Below are positions 22,625 to 35,173 of a DNA stretch of 64,000 nt, piece after piece. The DNA lies in contig NC_084827.1 of assembly GCF_033115175.1 (NCBI RefSeq), positions 145,011,701-145,075,700 of the forward strand, given 5' to 3'. Made by a program: the position numbers and the translations under genes. The notes under the pieces are model-generated. The model was given only the letters and a program-made list of their open reading frames with translations. It was not told the origin of the DNA and searched no databases. This DNA is from Lepus europaeus. Lineage: Eukaryota > Chordata > Mammalia > Lagomorpha > Leporidae. How positions within the stretch are numbered: position 1 is the stretch's first letter; each line of letters begins with the position of its first letter.

Positions 22625-22960
22625 TTTTTTAAAAATATTTTATTTATTTATTTGACAAGTAGAGTTAGAGACAGTGAGAGGGAGAGACAGAGAAAAAGGT
22701 CTTCCGTCCATTGGTTCACTCCCCAGTTGGCTGCAATGGCCGGAGCTGCACTGATCTGAAGCTAGGAGCCAGATGCTTCTTCCCAGTCTCCCATGTGGGT
22801 GCAGGGGCTCAAAGACTTGGGCCATCCTCCACTGCTTTCCCAGGTCACAGCAGAGAGCTGGACTGGAAGTGGAGCAGCCGGGACTCGAACTGGAGCCCGT
22901 ATGAGATGATGGCACCACAGGCGGAAGATTAACCCACTGCGCCACAGCTCCGGCCCCAAG
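22625..22960 (-). repeat. C-SINE, type I, with 15-bp TSD
   Basis: Perfect AGATACTTTATTCTT at 22610-22624 and 22961-22975. The head CTGCGCCACAGCTCCGGCCCC is well preserved. Confidence 0.95.
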
Positions 22961-23138
22961 AGATACTTTATTCTTATATAAGTATGTGTCCCTGACCTCC
23001 CACAAATGCTAACAAACAGGCATGCAGGGATCGCACACCTCATAAGGGCAGAAACAGTGTGACATTCTACCCTTGTTTCCTACACTCCAACCTAAGACAG
23101 TTTTGCACAAAGAGATTGTTTAGTAAAACAGAATCCTA

Positions 23139-23487
23139 AGGACTGGTGCTGTGGTGCAGTGGGTTAAGCTGCCACCTGTGACACCAGCATCCAATATGAG
23201 CACCAGTTCATGTCCCATTTGCTCCACTTCCAATTCAGCTCCCTGCTAATGGCTGGGGAAGGCAACAGAAGATGGCCCAAGTGCCCAGGCCCCAGCCACC
23301 TATGTAGGAAACCCAGAAGTTCTGGGCTCCTGACTTCAACCTGGCACAGCCCTGGCTGCTGTGGCCATTTGGGGAGTAAATCAGCAGGTGGAAGGTCTCC
23401 CCACAACCCATCTCTGTCCCTGTCTCTCTTTCACTCTAATTCTGCCTTTCGAGTAAATAAATAAATCTACATTAAAAAAAAAAAAAC
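23139..23487 (+). repeat. C-SINE, type I
   Basis: From GGTGCTGTGGTGCAGTGGGTT to the tail GAGTAAATAAATAAATC plus a run of A. Confidence 0.92.
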
Positions 23488-23579
23488 CTATAAACACATA
23501 CCCCAAACATCCATTCATGGACTTGGGAGTAGACATTTTTTATTCTAAGTTCTGATACTTGCTGCTTAACTTCACTAAA

Positions 23580-23765
23580 AATGTGCTAATCCTCATTTAG
23601 ATTCCTATCAATCATACCACCAACCAACACGTACTGAGCTCTGCTATGTGTCAGGTACATAGGTAGGGAACTTCTGGTTGGAAGTCACATCCCTCCCGTC
23701 CAAGAAATTATAATATGGTTTTAGGTAGGTTTTGACAAAAGTGGTATACCAAAATAATTAAGAAA
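23580..23765 (+). repeat. L2 LINE relic
   Basis: 'caacacgtactgagctctgc' and 'tatgtgtcaggtacat' follow the L2/MIR-class 3' text. Diverged. Confidence 0.4.
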
Positions 23766-24700
23766 AGAGGGCTAAAAAAGGTGTTAGAACAATTAAGCCT
23801 GTCTGCAAGAAAGAAAAGGTTAGATGTCTGCATCAGACCCTGGACAAATTCAGAAAAATTCCACATGGCTTAAAGATAAAAATGTGAAAGCAAAATTACA
23901 AAGGTATGAGAAGAAAATGTAGGAAATAAAGAACCAGGGAAAATTTCTGTAAGCAATAAATAAAAGCCAGATATCATAAAGGAAAAGATGGACGAATTTG
24001 ATGACATGGACTTGAAACATGCAGTTAGGGTTGGGAAGGCATGTTTGTTTGCTGTTGTTGGACATATAAACTGGAGCTGCCACTTTATATGAGGAAGAGT
24101 ACTTTCACAATAACTTTCTTTTTCTTTCTTTCTTTCTTTCTTTCTTTTTTTTTTTTTGACAGGCAGAGTTAGTGAGAGAGAGAGAGAAAGAGAGAAAGGT
24201 CTTCCTTTGCCATTGGTTCACCCCGCAATGGCTGCTACGGCCGGTGCTGCGCCGATCCAAAGCCAGGAGCCAGGTGCTTCCTCCTCGTCTCCCATGCACT
24301 TGGGCCATCCTCCACTGCACTCCTGGGCCATAGCAGAGAGCTGGACTGGAAGAGGAGCAACCGGGACAGAATCTGGTGCCCCAACTGGGACTAGAACCCA
24401 GGGTGCCGGTGCTGCAGGTGGAGGATTAGCCTAGTGAGCTGCAGCGTTGGCCTCACAATAACTTTCAAAGATTTAACTGCACAATCCTATCACAGAACAG
24501 TTTACTTAGACATTTCCTCTTCCGAAATAGTTACATAAAAAAACACATGCTTACTACTGAACAATATATAATAGCCCCAAATCGGAAACTACCAATATTT
24601 CCTTAAACAGAAGAAGGGCTAAATAAATTGTACAAGTTCTACAATGAAATAGTAGGCATGAGTAAGCCTGTGTATATCTTAGGGTCCTATTAGAGATAGA
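23766..24700 (+). repeat. Old L1 LINE ORF2 3' portion, split by a SINE
   Basis: 'ccacatggcttaaagataaa' and 'ggtatgagaagaaaatgtag' lie before, and 'taatagccccaaatcggaaa' and 'gggctaaataaattgtac' after the SINE at 24119-24452, in L1 consensus order. Confidence 0.6.
24119..24452 (-). repeat. C-SINE, type II, with 14-bp TSD
   Basis: Perfect TCACAATAACTTTC at 24105-24118 and 24453-24466. The head GATTAGCCTAGTGAGCTGCAG is type II. A short internal deletion removes the 'GGGTGCAGGGCCCAAG' part. Confidence 0.94.
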
Positions 24701-24943
24701 ATCACATCAGTTATTTTTAATTATTTAAAATTTTTACACATATAAAAAGTTGTACATGTCAACGAGGCATTATATGATAATTTGGGACATGTACACACTG
24801 TAATTTCCAATCAAGGTAAAAATATTTATCTCTTCAAACTCTTAACAGTTCTTTTTTTTTTCTTTTGCGAGATAAAATTGATTTATTGCTTTCAACTGAA
24901 TGAACACAACAGAAGCATCATTTGTCAACGAGGATGGTGTCCT
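24701..24943. other. AT-rich, possible further old L1 text
   Basis: 'gtacacactgtaatttccaa' is weakly L1-like. Nothing else recognised. Confidence 0.3.
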
Positions 24944-25283
24944 TTTTTTTTTTTTTAAAGGATTTTATTTATTTATTTGAGAAGTGGAATTACAGACAGT
25001 GAGAGGGAGAGACAGAGAGAAAGGTCTTCCATGTGCTGGTTCACTCCCCAGATGGCCACAACGGCCAGAGCTGTGCCAATCTGAAGCCAGGAGCCAGGAG
25101 CTTCTTCCTGGTCTCCCCCGTGGGTGCAGGGGCCCAAGGACTTGGGCCATCTTCTACTGCTTTCTCAGGCCACAGCAGAGAGCTGGATTGGAAGAGGAGC
25201 AGCCAGGACTAGAACCAGCACCCATATAGGATGCCGGTGCCGCAGGTGGAGGATTAACCTACTGCACCACGATGCTGGCCCCA
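24944..25283 (-). repeat. C-SINE, type I
   Basis: Poly-T then AAAGGATTTTATTTATTTATT to the head CTGCACCACGATGCTGGCCCC. Confidence 0.92.
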
Positions 25284-25822
25284 GGGACAGTGTTTTTGAT
25301 ATTGCTCTACAGACTATTGTGTGTGTGTGAAGAGACTGAAACTGGCCTTGGGCTAGCATATGGAGGGATTCTGGGAATGATTCTAAATGAGCTGAGAAGT
25401 GTTTCAGGCTGCTGAGGTTCCCTAGCTAGGACTTCCGCTAGGAGCTTCAGCTTCAGAGACAGACCTCAGCACCCAGGACAAGGCAGGCGATTGCTGACTC
25501 TGTAACTGTGTTACTACTGGCCTGAAGGAAGCTAGCCTTGGCACAAAACACGTGTCTAAGATCTGCTTGCATTGTTCATGAGAGTTTGCAAGTTGTGGGG
25601 GCAGTTAGTTTAAACAGACCATGGCAGTGAGCCACAGGTTGCTGATCTCTGCTCTCATCCAATGCCCGGGGTTTTCCTAAATCCCAGAGGAATGTTTGGC
25701 TATGGTTACACAATGGCAGGTTTGGGGCAGGAATCTGGGTATGTATCTTTCTCCCTCCCTCCTCCCTCCCTCCCTTCTTTCCTTCCTGCCTTCCTTCTTT
25801 CGTTCCTTTCTTTTTTTTTTTT
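25284..25822. other. Unique sequence, then a (CCTT)/(CTTT) tract
   Basis: 25284-25740 shows no repeat or exon I recognise. 25745-25822 is a pyrimidine microsatellite passing into the poly-T of the next L1. Confidence 0.5.
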
Positions 25823-25870
25823 TAATTTTAGCTCCCACATACAAGGGACAACCTGAGGTATTTGTCTTTC

Positions 25871-27546
25871 TTCTTTTTTTAAAAGTATATCCAGTTATAT
25901 TTTTATGTAAGAGCTGAGGTTTACCATTTTTAACAAAAATTCTGATGGAATCACTAAAAAACAGTATTTCATGTATACCACAGAGCAATAAGTTTAAATC
26001 AGACCATTTTGAGTTGTGTAGCCCTTTATTAGCAACTAAAATAGAAAGTATTTGCTGTACAACACGGGTAGTAATTGACTATAATTGGAGATTTATTATA
26101 TTCTAATACAGATCATTTCTAAATGCAATTTCTTTATTAAAAAGGGTGTTTATAATTTGCAAAACTATTCTGAAAGTGGAATAGATTGCACAAGTCTGCA
26201 AAGAGTGCAAGTTTAGGATATGGTAAATGCTTTACAAGTTACTTTCAAAAAACTCTGCCACAACTGGGCCTTTCCATTGTCATCTTTTTTCATCAAAATA
26301 TTTTGATGCCAGCCTTCCTTCCACCGCCCTAAACTATAAAGCAATTTTTTTAATGAATTGAAATTAAGGAAGGACTACCTCCTAGAAAAGAAGAGAAGAA
26401 AGTTCTATTAGTCTGAGGTTTCAGAATCCCCCCCCCCCCCCCCCCCGCCCACCAGGACCGGTATCTTGGTACAGGCTAGGCTGGGCCTGCAGACAGATGA
26501 CGAGTGTGTACAGGTAGCATCCCTGAGGGTTCAGAGCTTCAGTGGCCTGTGAGGGCTCCAGCTGCATTACTCACTGAACTATATTCCAGTTTCTTCACTG
26601 GCTTCACTGGGCATAATTCAAAAAGGAAAAGCTCATATTCATTCCATTCTTCCGGAGCTCTGTAATAGCATTTGATTACACCCCTATGGGATGTCTTCCA
26701 CATAGAGCATTATGGCATTTCTTTAAGTAATTGCTAAAAGATACAGGGTCTAATTGCTCTATAATACTCATACCCATTTCATTTAGCTGTTCAATGGATC
26801 TATAAATCTCCCCTTGGGATTCATCATAGTTAACTGTAACTGAACCTCTGACCCCAATGGCAGAAATCAGAAGAAACCACAAAGAGGTTACTAGGATCTG
26901 CTAGATATTTACTGAAGAGTTTTCCGAATTCCTGTTCTTTTGATTCACTCAGAGCTCCAACCAGCACAGGAATAATGGTAAACTATCCTTATGGCTTTCC
27001 ACGGCTTTAGCTGTATAAGGCAAATGCATTTCAACACTGTGTTCATCTTCGTCTGTTTGCAGAGACACGCGTTCACACATTCCTGTCTTCCACAGTTCTC
27101 CGTAAGTCTTTTGGTCAATATGAAGGTCATACAGAAGTGCCCTATATATATGCACACTGGAAAGTGTGTATCGAGAGAGGGTCACGTGATGAGAAGGTCT
27201 GAGGATGAAAATTCTCCGGGTTCTAGATGGATCTACTTGTTTGTAAGCATGGGCAGCACAAGACCCACAGTACATATGTGCTGCATGGGGTGCAATAATG
27301 GCTCTAGCAGGTCTTTTTGTAGACTGTACTTGTGAAAGCCACCCTTCTAGCCAGGCGTTCAGCTGCGGCCCTGAGGCTGTGTACCAGCTCCCGGCGTGAC
27401 TGGCTTCCCGGCAGACCACTCAGTTGGACATCGTGGTGCCTGTGCCGTCTGTGGTGCACCAGGATGAATGAGGAGGTGGCGGCGGCAGCAGTGGCAGGAG
27501 CGGCTCTGCGAGGGGACGAGAGACCGGGGACCCAGCCCAGGAGGAG
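25871..27546 (-). pseudogene. MEMO1: MEMO1 processed pseudogene, full-length retrocopy
   Basis: Intronless minus-strand copy of MEMO1 (mediator of ErbB2-driven motility 1, a conserved 297-residue protein of the MEMO family). ATG at 27429-27431 reads MSN then a stop where the parent has Arg (CGA to TGA), followed by [20 protein letters not shown] and on through [37 protein letters not shown] and [11 protein letters not shown]. The parent's final codons are recognisable and end in TGA at 26539-26541. The coding span of 893 bp nearly equals the parent's 894, but there are several stops and frame shifts, including one after HPIGV. A GC-rich 5' UTR (27432-27546) and about 670 bases of 3' UTR are kept. 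GGTATTTGTCTTTC is duplicated at 25857-25870 and 27547-27560. A pseudogene without doubt; transcription unknown. Confidence 0.95.
26429..26447. repeat. Poly-C homopolymer
   Basis: About nineteen C in a row, then GCCC, inside the MEMO1 retrocopy 3' UTR. Confidence 0.9.
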
Positions 27547-28880
27547 GGTATTTGTCTTTCATCTCTGGCTTATTTCAGTCAACATGATGTCCTCCAGTTC
27601 CAACCACTACGCTGTGAATGATAGAATATAATTCTTTTTATAGCTGAATAATATTCCATTGATAGATATTCATATTTATCTTTTGTATAATCATATACAT
27701 AATTTTGTATATCATTGTATATGTGTATATATATATATATGTATGTATCCATATATATCTTTATCCATTCATCTGATACAGACACCTTGGTTGATTCCAT
27801 ATCTTGGCTAGGATGACCAGTGCTGTCTTTGATATGATGAGTTCGTGTCTTTTGGGTATATATCCAGTAATGAGATTGCTGGATCGTATGGCAAGGCTGT
27901 TTCTAGTTTTTAAAGAAATCCCCATACTGTTGTCCACAGTGGCTGCATTAATTTACATTCCTACCAACAGTGTGTCCACATCCTCGCCAACATTTATTGC
28001 TCTCTCTCTTCTGGAGATAGCTATTCCGACAGAGGTGAGGCGGTATCTCATTGTGGTTGGTTTTGATTTACATTTTTCTGATGGTTTTGATTTACATTTC
28101 CCTGGTGGCTAGAGGTACTGATTATTTTAAGGAACTTATTTGTTGGCCATTTGTATTTCTTCTTTTGAGAACTTCTATTCAGATCCTTTGTCAATTTCTT
28201 AACTGGATTGGTTAATTTTTTTTCTTGTTGTTTAGTTTTTAAGAGTTGCTGATATATTCTGGATATGAATTCTCTGTCAGGTAAGTAGTTTGCAAATATT
28301 TCCTCCCATTTGTCAGATGTCTCTTCAGTCTACTGATTTTTTTCCTTTGTTGTTCAGAAGCTTGTGAGTTTGATATAATGCCATTTCTCAAGTTTTGCTT
28401 TTATTGCTTGTGCTTTGGGGATCTTATCCAAGAAGGCATCACCTACACCAATGTCTTAAAGTGTTCCCCATACATTTTCTTCTAGCAATTTCATAGGATC
28501 AGATCTTAAATTTATTGATCTACCTTGAGTTGATTTTTGTATATGGTGAAAATAGGGATCTAATTTAATTCTTCTACATCTATGCATCCAGTTTTGCAAA
28601 TACCATTTATTAAAGGGACCATCCAGTGTATGTTCTGGATAATTTTGTCAAAAATCAGTTGTCTCTATGTATATGAATTCATTTCTGGGCTTTCTATTCT
28701 ATACCATTGATCTAAGTGCTGGTTTTTATGCCAGTACCACATGTTTTAATTACTATAGCTTTATAGTATGCTTTAAATCAGGTATTATGATGCCTTCAGT
28801 TTGATTTTCTTTTGTTCAAAATCACTTTGGCTAGTCTGGGTCTTTTGTGACTCCATGCTGAATTTAGCATTCTTTTTTCT

Positions 28881-29611
28881 TTTTTTAACTTTAAATATGA
28901 TTTTTATGTCAAATTACTGGATTTCAGTATATCCAGATTTGTTATACATGGTCGCTTATCCAATTAGGTTAAGCATTTACATTATGAAACTGTGGTAATA
29001 AGTCAACATATTAGCATCTAATTTTCAATAAGATAAGGACACTTTTCCACTGTTAATAACACTAAAGTTTATTTTCAATATATATCTTATATGTAAATAC
29101 ATTCAGAAAAGGGATTTTATTTATTCTTATGGCAGGTACACTGATGATTGTCATTGCTACATTCAAAGCAGAAAAAGAAATTAAAATATTTGTTCACCTT
29201 TGTTTATAATCCCAGAAGGAAAGCAAATGTGAAATATTAGTCATTTGTTATTGTTGTGCAAAGGTTGTGAGTTGGGTCTATTTACCTGATTGTTTCCTGG
29301 AGGACTGTGTGTGTTTTATGACATGTTGACGGTGAGGAGCTGGCCCATCTGTAACTGACATCTGTGCTTCCTGGTAAACAAGTCAGAGAGGCGTACACGT
29401 GTGTGTGTGTGGGGGAGACAGCCCAGCAGCAAGGGCCACTGGTGTTTTCATTTGAACTCTTTTCTCCTTTAGAAAGAGGAATATGTGTGTCCTAGATTTA
29501 AGTCTCAAATGCCTAGCTTATGGAAGTATAATTAATTTTGTCCAAAAATTTCTGCACTATGAAGTTTATTTCATTAATCAACATCTCCCTTTATGTAAAA
29601 TATATGCATCA
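28881..29611. other. Unique AT-rich sequence
   Basis: No exon or repeat recognised; (GT)n-like patch at about 29398-29412. Confidence 0.4.
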
Positions 29612-29868
29612 GGGGGCCTGCACGGTGGCTCACTTGGTTAATCCCCGCCTGTGGTGCTGGCATCTCATATGGGCGCCGGGTTCTAGTCCTGGTTGTTCCT
29701 CTTCCAGTCCAGCTCTCTGCTGTGGTCCAGGAGGGCAGTGGAGAATGGTCCAAGTGCTTGGGCCCTGCACCCGCATGGGAGATCAGGAGGAAGCACCTGG
29801 CTCCTGGCTTCGGATCAGTGCAGCGCTGGCCATAGTGGCCATTTGGGGAGTGAACCAATGGAAGGAAG

Positions 29869-29904
<36 letters not shown>

Positions 29905-29935
29905 ATAACTCTACCTGTCAAATAAAAAATAATAA
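29612..29935 (+). repeat. C-SINE, type II, with TSD
   Basis: TSD ATGCATCA at 29604-29611 and 29936-29943. A box TGGCTCACTTGG (29626-29637) and B box GGTTCTAGTCC (29679-29689) are both consensus-like. (CT)n at 29868-29900. Confidence 0.94.
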
Positions 29936-29943
29936 ATGCATCA

Positions 29944-30332
29944 AAGTTGTGCTTTTCTGAAAAGGTTGAGCCAAAATCATTTATAGTAAAGAAATAGATT
30001 GAATTTTTCTAAAGTGGTTATAGAAAAATTTGTTAATATTTAAAAGTATTTTTAACTATACAGCAGAAAATTCATTGTCAGCTTATTCTAAATGACATAT
30101 TCTCATGTCATAGTTATAAGAACTTGAATCTCAGTTTCAGCCTTTACTACATGTGTGAAATTTGACATGCTCCTAATCTCAGTTTATCTTAAAGTCTCAG
30201 GTATCTTACATAAAGATGAGTGATCAAAAATATGTTCAAATATCAACATATGTAAGGTACTAAGTATCTTAGCATGTGGATGCATGGAAATTGGTACATT
30301 TATAGTTTCAGATTATTTTTCTTTTTTTGTAG
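29944..30332. other. Unique AT-rich sequence
   Basis: Nothing recognised. Confidence 0.4.
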
Positions 30333-30347
30333 CAGATTTGTTATTTT

Positions 30348-30674
30348 AAATTAATTAATTAATTTGAAAGGCAGAGGCACAGAGAAAGAGAAGGAGAGAG
30401 AGAGAAAGAGGGAGATTCCATCTGCTGGTACACTCTCCAAATGATCGCAATGGCAGGGGCTGGGCCAGGCCAAAGCCAGGAGCCAGGAGCTGCTTCTGGG
30501 TCTCCAACATGGGTGGCAGTGGCCCAAGGAATTGGGCCATCCTCCGCTGCTTTTCTCAGGCCACTAGCAGAGAGCTGGATTGGAAGCAGGGCAGCCAGGA
30601 CATGGACCAGCACCCATATGGCATGCCAGCCTCACAGGTGATGGCTTAACCCTCTATACCACAAGGCCAGCGCC
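30348..30674 (-). repeat. C-SINE, type I, with 15-bp TSD
   Basis: Perfect CAGATTTGTTATTTT at 30333-30347 and 30675-30689, although the SINE body is diverged (CCTCTATACCACAAGGCCAGC head). Confidence 0.95.
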
Positions 30675-33337
30675 CAGATTTGTTATTTTTATATGGGTTC
30701 AGGGAGTGTCTTATCCTCCTAAATGTGATAAAAACACTCCCCAATCAATCAGAATTCCAGTTTTATTTACTTTTAATTTTTTATTTACTTAAGATGAACA
30801 AATATCTTATATTTCATATATACAGATTTAAAAGCATAAAGATAGTTTCCACCTTACCCTCCCTTCCACCCATGCTCCCACACTCCCTCCCCCTTCCTTC
30901 CTTATTTTTTCTTTTATTTTTTTTACAATGATACACTTTCAGTTTATTTTATAATTACAAACTTAACTCTGCACTAAATAATGTACTCAACAAGTAGAAA
31001 GTAGAAAAACCACTGCTCCTCAAGTATATAGACAAGCACTATAAACAACAATCAAGTCTGAAAATGACAATTTCATTCATATACATTACATGTTTTTGTA
31101 CTCTGTATATTAGTTACCACAAATCAGAGAAAAAGTATGATATTTGTCATCTTGGGACTGGTTTATGTCAGTAAGCATAATAGTTTCCAGTTGCATCCAT
31201 GTTGTTGCAAAAGACAGGTTTCATTCTTTTTTATGGCTGAGTAGTATTCCATAGTGTATATTTACCATATTTTGTTTATTCTGTCATCAGTTGATGGACA
31301 TCTGGGTTGATTCCATATGCTAGCTGCTGTCAACAAAGCTGCAGTGAACATGTGAGTACAGATGACCCTTTCATAAGCTGAGTTCATTTCATTTGGGAAA
31401 ATTCTCAGGAGTGAGATGGCTGGGATCCAGGGTAGATCCATTTTCAGATTTCTGAGGAATTGCCATACTGTCTTCCACAATGACTGTTCTAGTTTACATT
31501 CCCACCACCAACATATAAGGGTTCCTTTTCCCCCACATCCTGATCAGTATTTATTGTTTTTTTTTTTTATTTTTGGATGATAGTCATTCTATCTGGGTGA
31601 GGTGAAACCTCATTGTAGTTTTTACTTGCATTTCCCTGGTGGCTGGTGAACCTGAGCATTTTTTCATGTGTCTGTTGACCATTTGAGTTTCATCTTTTGG
31701 TAAAATGCCTGCTCAAGTTGTTTGTCCGTTTATGAACTGGATGGTTTGTTTTGTTGTTGAGTTTCTTGAACTATTTATAGATTCTGGAAATTAATCCTCT
31801 ATCATATACATAACTTGCAAATATTTTCTCCTATTCTGTTATCTCTTCACTTTGCTGAGTGTTTCCTTTGTAGTACAGATGCTTCTTAGCACGATGTAGT
31901 CCTATTTGTCTATTTTTGCTTTGATTGCCAGTGCTTCTGGGGTCTTTTCCAAGAAGTCTTTGCCTATGCCAAGGTCTTGAAGAATTTCTCCAATGTTTTC
32001 CTCTATTAGTTCCATGGCATCATTCATAGGTTTATATCCTTGAACCATTTAGAGTTGATTTTTGTATAAAGTGTAACATAGGGGTCTTGTTTCTGAATGC
32101 AAAGATCAGATTTTCTCCAGAGATTGACTTTAGCTCATTTGTAGAAAGATTAGTTGGTTGTAGATACATGGATTGATTTCTGGAGTTTCTATTCTGTCTC
32201 ATTGGTCCACATGTCTATTTTTGTGCCAGTACTATGTTGTTTTGATTATAACTATCCTGTAGCATGTCTTGAAGTCTGGCATTGTGATACCTCTGGCTTT
32301 GTTTCTGTTGTTTAAGATGCTTTAGCTATTTGGGGTCTCTTGTGAGTCCATATGAACATTAGCATCATTTTCTCTAGATCTGAGGTGAATGTCATTGATA
32401 TTTTGATTGGGATTGCATTGACTCTGTAAATTGCTTTGGGTAGTATGGGCATTTTGATGACATTAATTCTTCCAATCCATGAATATGGAAGATTTTTTCA
32501 TTTTTTGTATCTTATTCTATTTCTTTCTTTAATGTTTTGTAATGTTCACAGTAGAGCTCTTTTATCCCCTTGATTAAATTTATTCCAAGATAGTTACATT
32601 TTTTGGTAGCTACTGTTAATGGTACTGATTTTACAAGCTCTTTCTCAGCCATGGCATTGTCTGTGTATACAAAGGCTATTGATTTTTGTGTGTTGATTTT
32701 ATAGCCTGCAAATTTGCCAAACTCTTTTATGAATTCCAACAGTCAAGTCTTTTGGTTCCCCTATATATAGGATCATGTCATCTGCAAACAGGAATAATTT
32801 GACTTCTTCTTTTTCAATTTGTATCCCTTTGATTTCTTTTTCTTGTCTAACAGCTGTGGCCAAAACCCCTAGAATTATATTGAATAGCAATGGTGAGAGT
32901 GGGCATCCTTGTTTGGTTCCAAGTCTTAGTGGAAATGTTTTCAATTTTTCCCCATTCAATAGGAGGCTGGCTGTGGGTTTGTCATATATTGCCTTAATTA
33001 TGTTAAAGAATGTTCCTTCTATACCCAATTTGCTTAAAGTTTTTATTATGAAAGAATGTTATATTTTATCAAGTGCTTTCTCTGCATGCATTGAAATAAT
33101 CATATATGTTTTCCCTTCAGTCTATTAATGTGCTATATCATGTTTATTGACATGTGTATGTTGAATCATCCCTGCATAAATGGGATAAATCCCATTTGGT
33201 CCAGGTGAATGATCTTTCTGATGTGTTGTTGGATTTGATTAGCTAATATTTTATTGAAGATTTTTGCATCTATATTGATCAGGAATATTGGTCTACAGTT
33301 CTCTGTTTTTGTTGTATCTTCTTCTGTTTTTTAAAAT

Positions 33338-33687
33338 TTAATTTAATTTAATTTTATTATTATTTTTTTGACAGGCAGAGTTAGACAGTTAGAGAGAGAG
33401 ACAGAGAGAAAAGCCTTCCTTTTTCTCTTGGTTCACCCCCCAAATAGCAGCTATGGCCTGCGTGTTGCACTGATCTGAAGCCAGGAGCCAGGTGCTTCCT
33501 CCTGGTCTCCCATGCGGGTGCAGGGCCCAAGCACTTGGGCCATCCTCCACTGCCTTCCCGGGCCACAGCAGAAAGATAGACTGGAAGAGGAGCAACCAGG
33601 ACAGAACCGGCACCTCAACCGGGATTAGAACCTGGAGTGCTGGTGTCGCAGGCAGAGGATTAGCCTAGTGAGCCGCAGTGCCAGCCA
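33338..33687 (-). repeat. C-SINE, type II, inside L1
   Basis: Flanked by TTCTTCTGTTTTTTAA and TTCTTCTGGTTTTTTAA (a TSD with one indel). Head GATTAGCCTAGTGAGCCGCAG. Confidence 0.92.
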
Positions 33688-33847
33688 ATTCTTCTGGTTT
33701 TTTAATTAAGGTGATGGTATCTTCATAGAAGGAGTTTGGGAGGATTCCCTCCCTTTCAATTATTTTGAATAGTTTGAGAAGAATTGGGATTAGTTCATCT
33801 TTCCAAAGTTTACTAGCATTGAGCAGTGAAGCCATTTGGTCTTGGTC

Positions 33848-34437
33848 TCTTCTTCATGTATTTCAATATACAAATTTAGGAACATAGTGATAATTCCAAC
33901 CCTACCCTTCCTCTCACCCAGGCTCCAAACCTTCTTCCTCCTCACTCTCTTATTCCCACAAAAATCTATTGTCAGTTTACTTAATGATTGAAAGTTTAAT
34001 CCTACACTAAGTAAAGAGTTCAACAAATAGTTTGAAGAAAAAACAAAACACCATTCCTCAACTGAGGAGACAAGGGCCATAGACAGTTATTGAATCTCAA
34101 AATGTCCATTTCACTCCAATACATTGTATTTTAGGTACTCTATTAGATACCCAAGATCAGGGAAAACATGATATCTGTCTTTTTTGGGACTGGATTATTT
34201 AGCTAAGTATAATGGTTTCCAGTTGTATCCACTTTGTTGAAAATGACAAGATTTCATTTTTTTTAACAGCTGAGTAGTACTCCACAGTGTCTATATACCA
34301 CAATTTCTTTATCCAGTCTTCAGTTGATGGACATCTGGGTAATTCCATATCTTAGAATTGTGGAATGAGCTGTAATAAACATGGGGTACAGAAACCTCTT
34401 TAATATACTGACTTCTTTACTGGGTAAATTCTGGGCT
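33848..34437 (-). repeat. Second L1 3' end nested in the long L1
   Basis: 'tcatgtatttcaatatacaa', 'caacaaatagtttgaagaaa' and 'cagctgagtagtactccaca' repeat the 3' UTR and ORF2 end already seen at 30785-31400. The host L1 text stops at GGTCTTGGTCT and resumes at CTGGGCTTTTTTGGGG. The poly-A end is eroded. Confidence 0.65.
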
Positions 34438-34473
34438 TTTTTGGGGTTGGTCTTTATTATCGATTCAATCTCT

Positions 34474-34836
34474 CTTTTTTTGTTTGTTTGTTTGTTTGTT
34501 TGTTTTGACAGGCAGAGTGGACAGTGAGAGAAAGAGACAGAGAGAAATGTCTTCCTTTGTCGTTGGTTCACCCTCCAATGGCTGGCGCAGCTGGCGCGCT
34601 GCGGCTGGCGCACTGCACTGATCCGAAGGCAGGAGCCAGGTGCTTCTCCTGGTCTCCCATGGGGTGCAGGGCCCAAGCACTTGGGCCATCCTCCACTGCC
34701 TTCCCAGGCCACAGCAGAGAGCTGGCCTGGAAGAGGGGCAACCAGGACAGAATCCGGTGCCCCGACTGGGACTAGAACCTGGTGTGCCAGCGCCGCAGGC
34801 CGAGGATTAGCCCATTGAGCTGCGGCGCCAGCCCCA
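34474..34836 (-). repeat. C-SINE, type II, young, with 11-bp TSD
   Basis: Perfect ATTCAATCTCT at 34463-34473 and 34837-34847. A (GTTT)n tail and a CpG-rich body mark a recent copy. Confidence 0.95.
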
Positions 34837-35173
34837 ATTCAATCTCTGTCTTGGTTATTGGTCTACTTAGGTTTTCTATGTCTTCATGACTCAATTTTAG
34901 TAGACTGTGTCCAGAAATCTATCCATTTCTTCTAAGTTTTCCAATTTGTTGGCATATAGCTGTTTGTAGTAATTCCTGATGATTCTTTTCATGCCTGTAT
35001 TATCCATTGAAACATCCCCTTTTCCATCTCTGATTTTCTTAATTTGGGTTTTCTCTCCCTTTTTTTGGTTAGTTGGACCTATGATGTATCAATTCTGTTC
35101 ATTTTTACAAAAAATTAACTCTTCATTTCACTGAACTTTTGTATCATTTTTTGGATTGGTTTGTTTCTTTTTT

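Larger units (their letters stand above)
25811..28880 (-). repeat. L1 LINE 3' UTR and ORF2, reverse, split by the MEMO1 retrocopy
   Basis: The 3' end (poly-T, 'ttagctcccacatacaaggg') runs to 25870. The rest starts at 27547: 'ctggcttatttcagtcaaca', 'gctgaataatattccattga', 'gtggctgcattaatttacat', then RT text to about 28880. A (TATA)n stretch sits at 27715-27745. 5'-truncated, with many stops. Confidence 0.9.
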
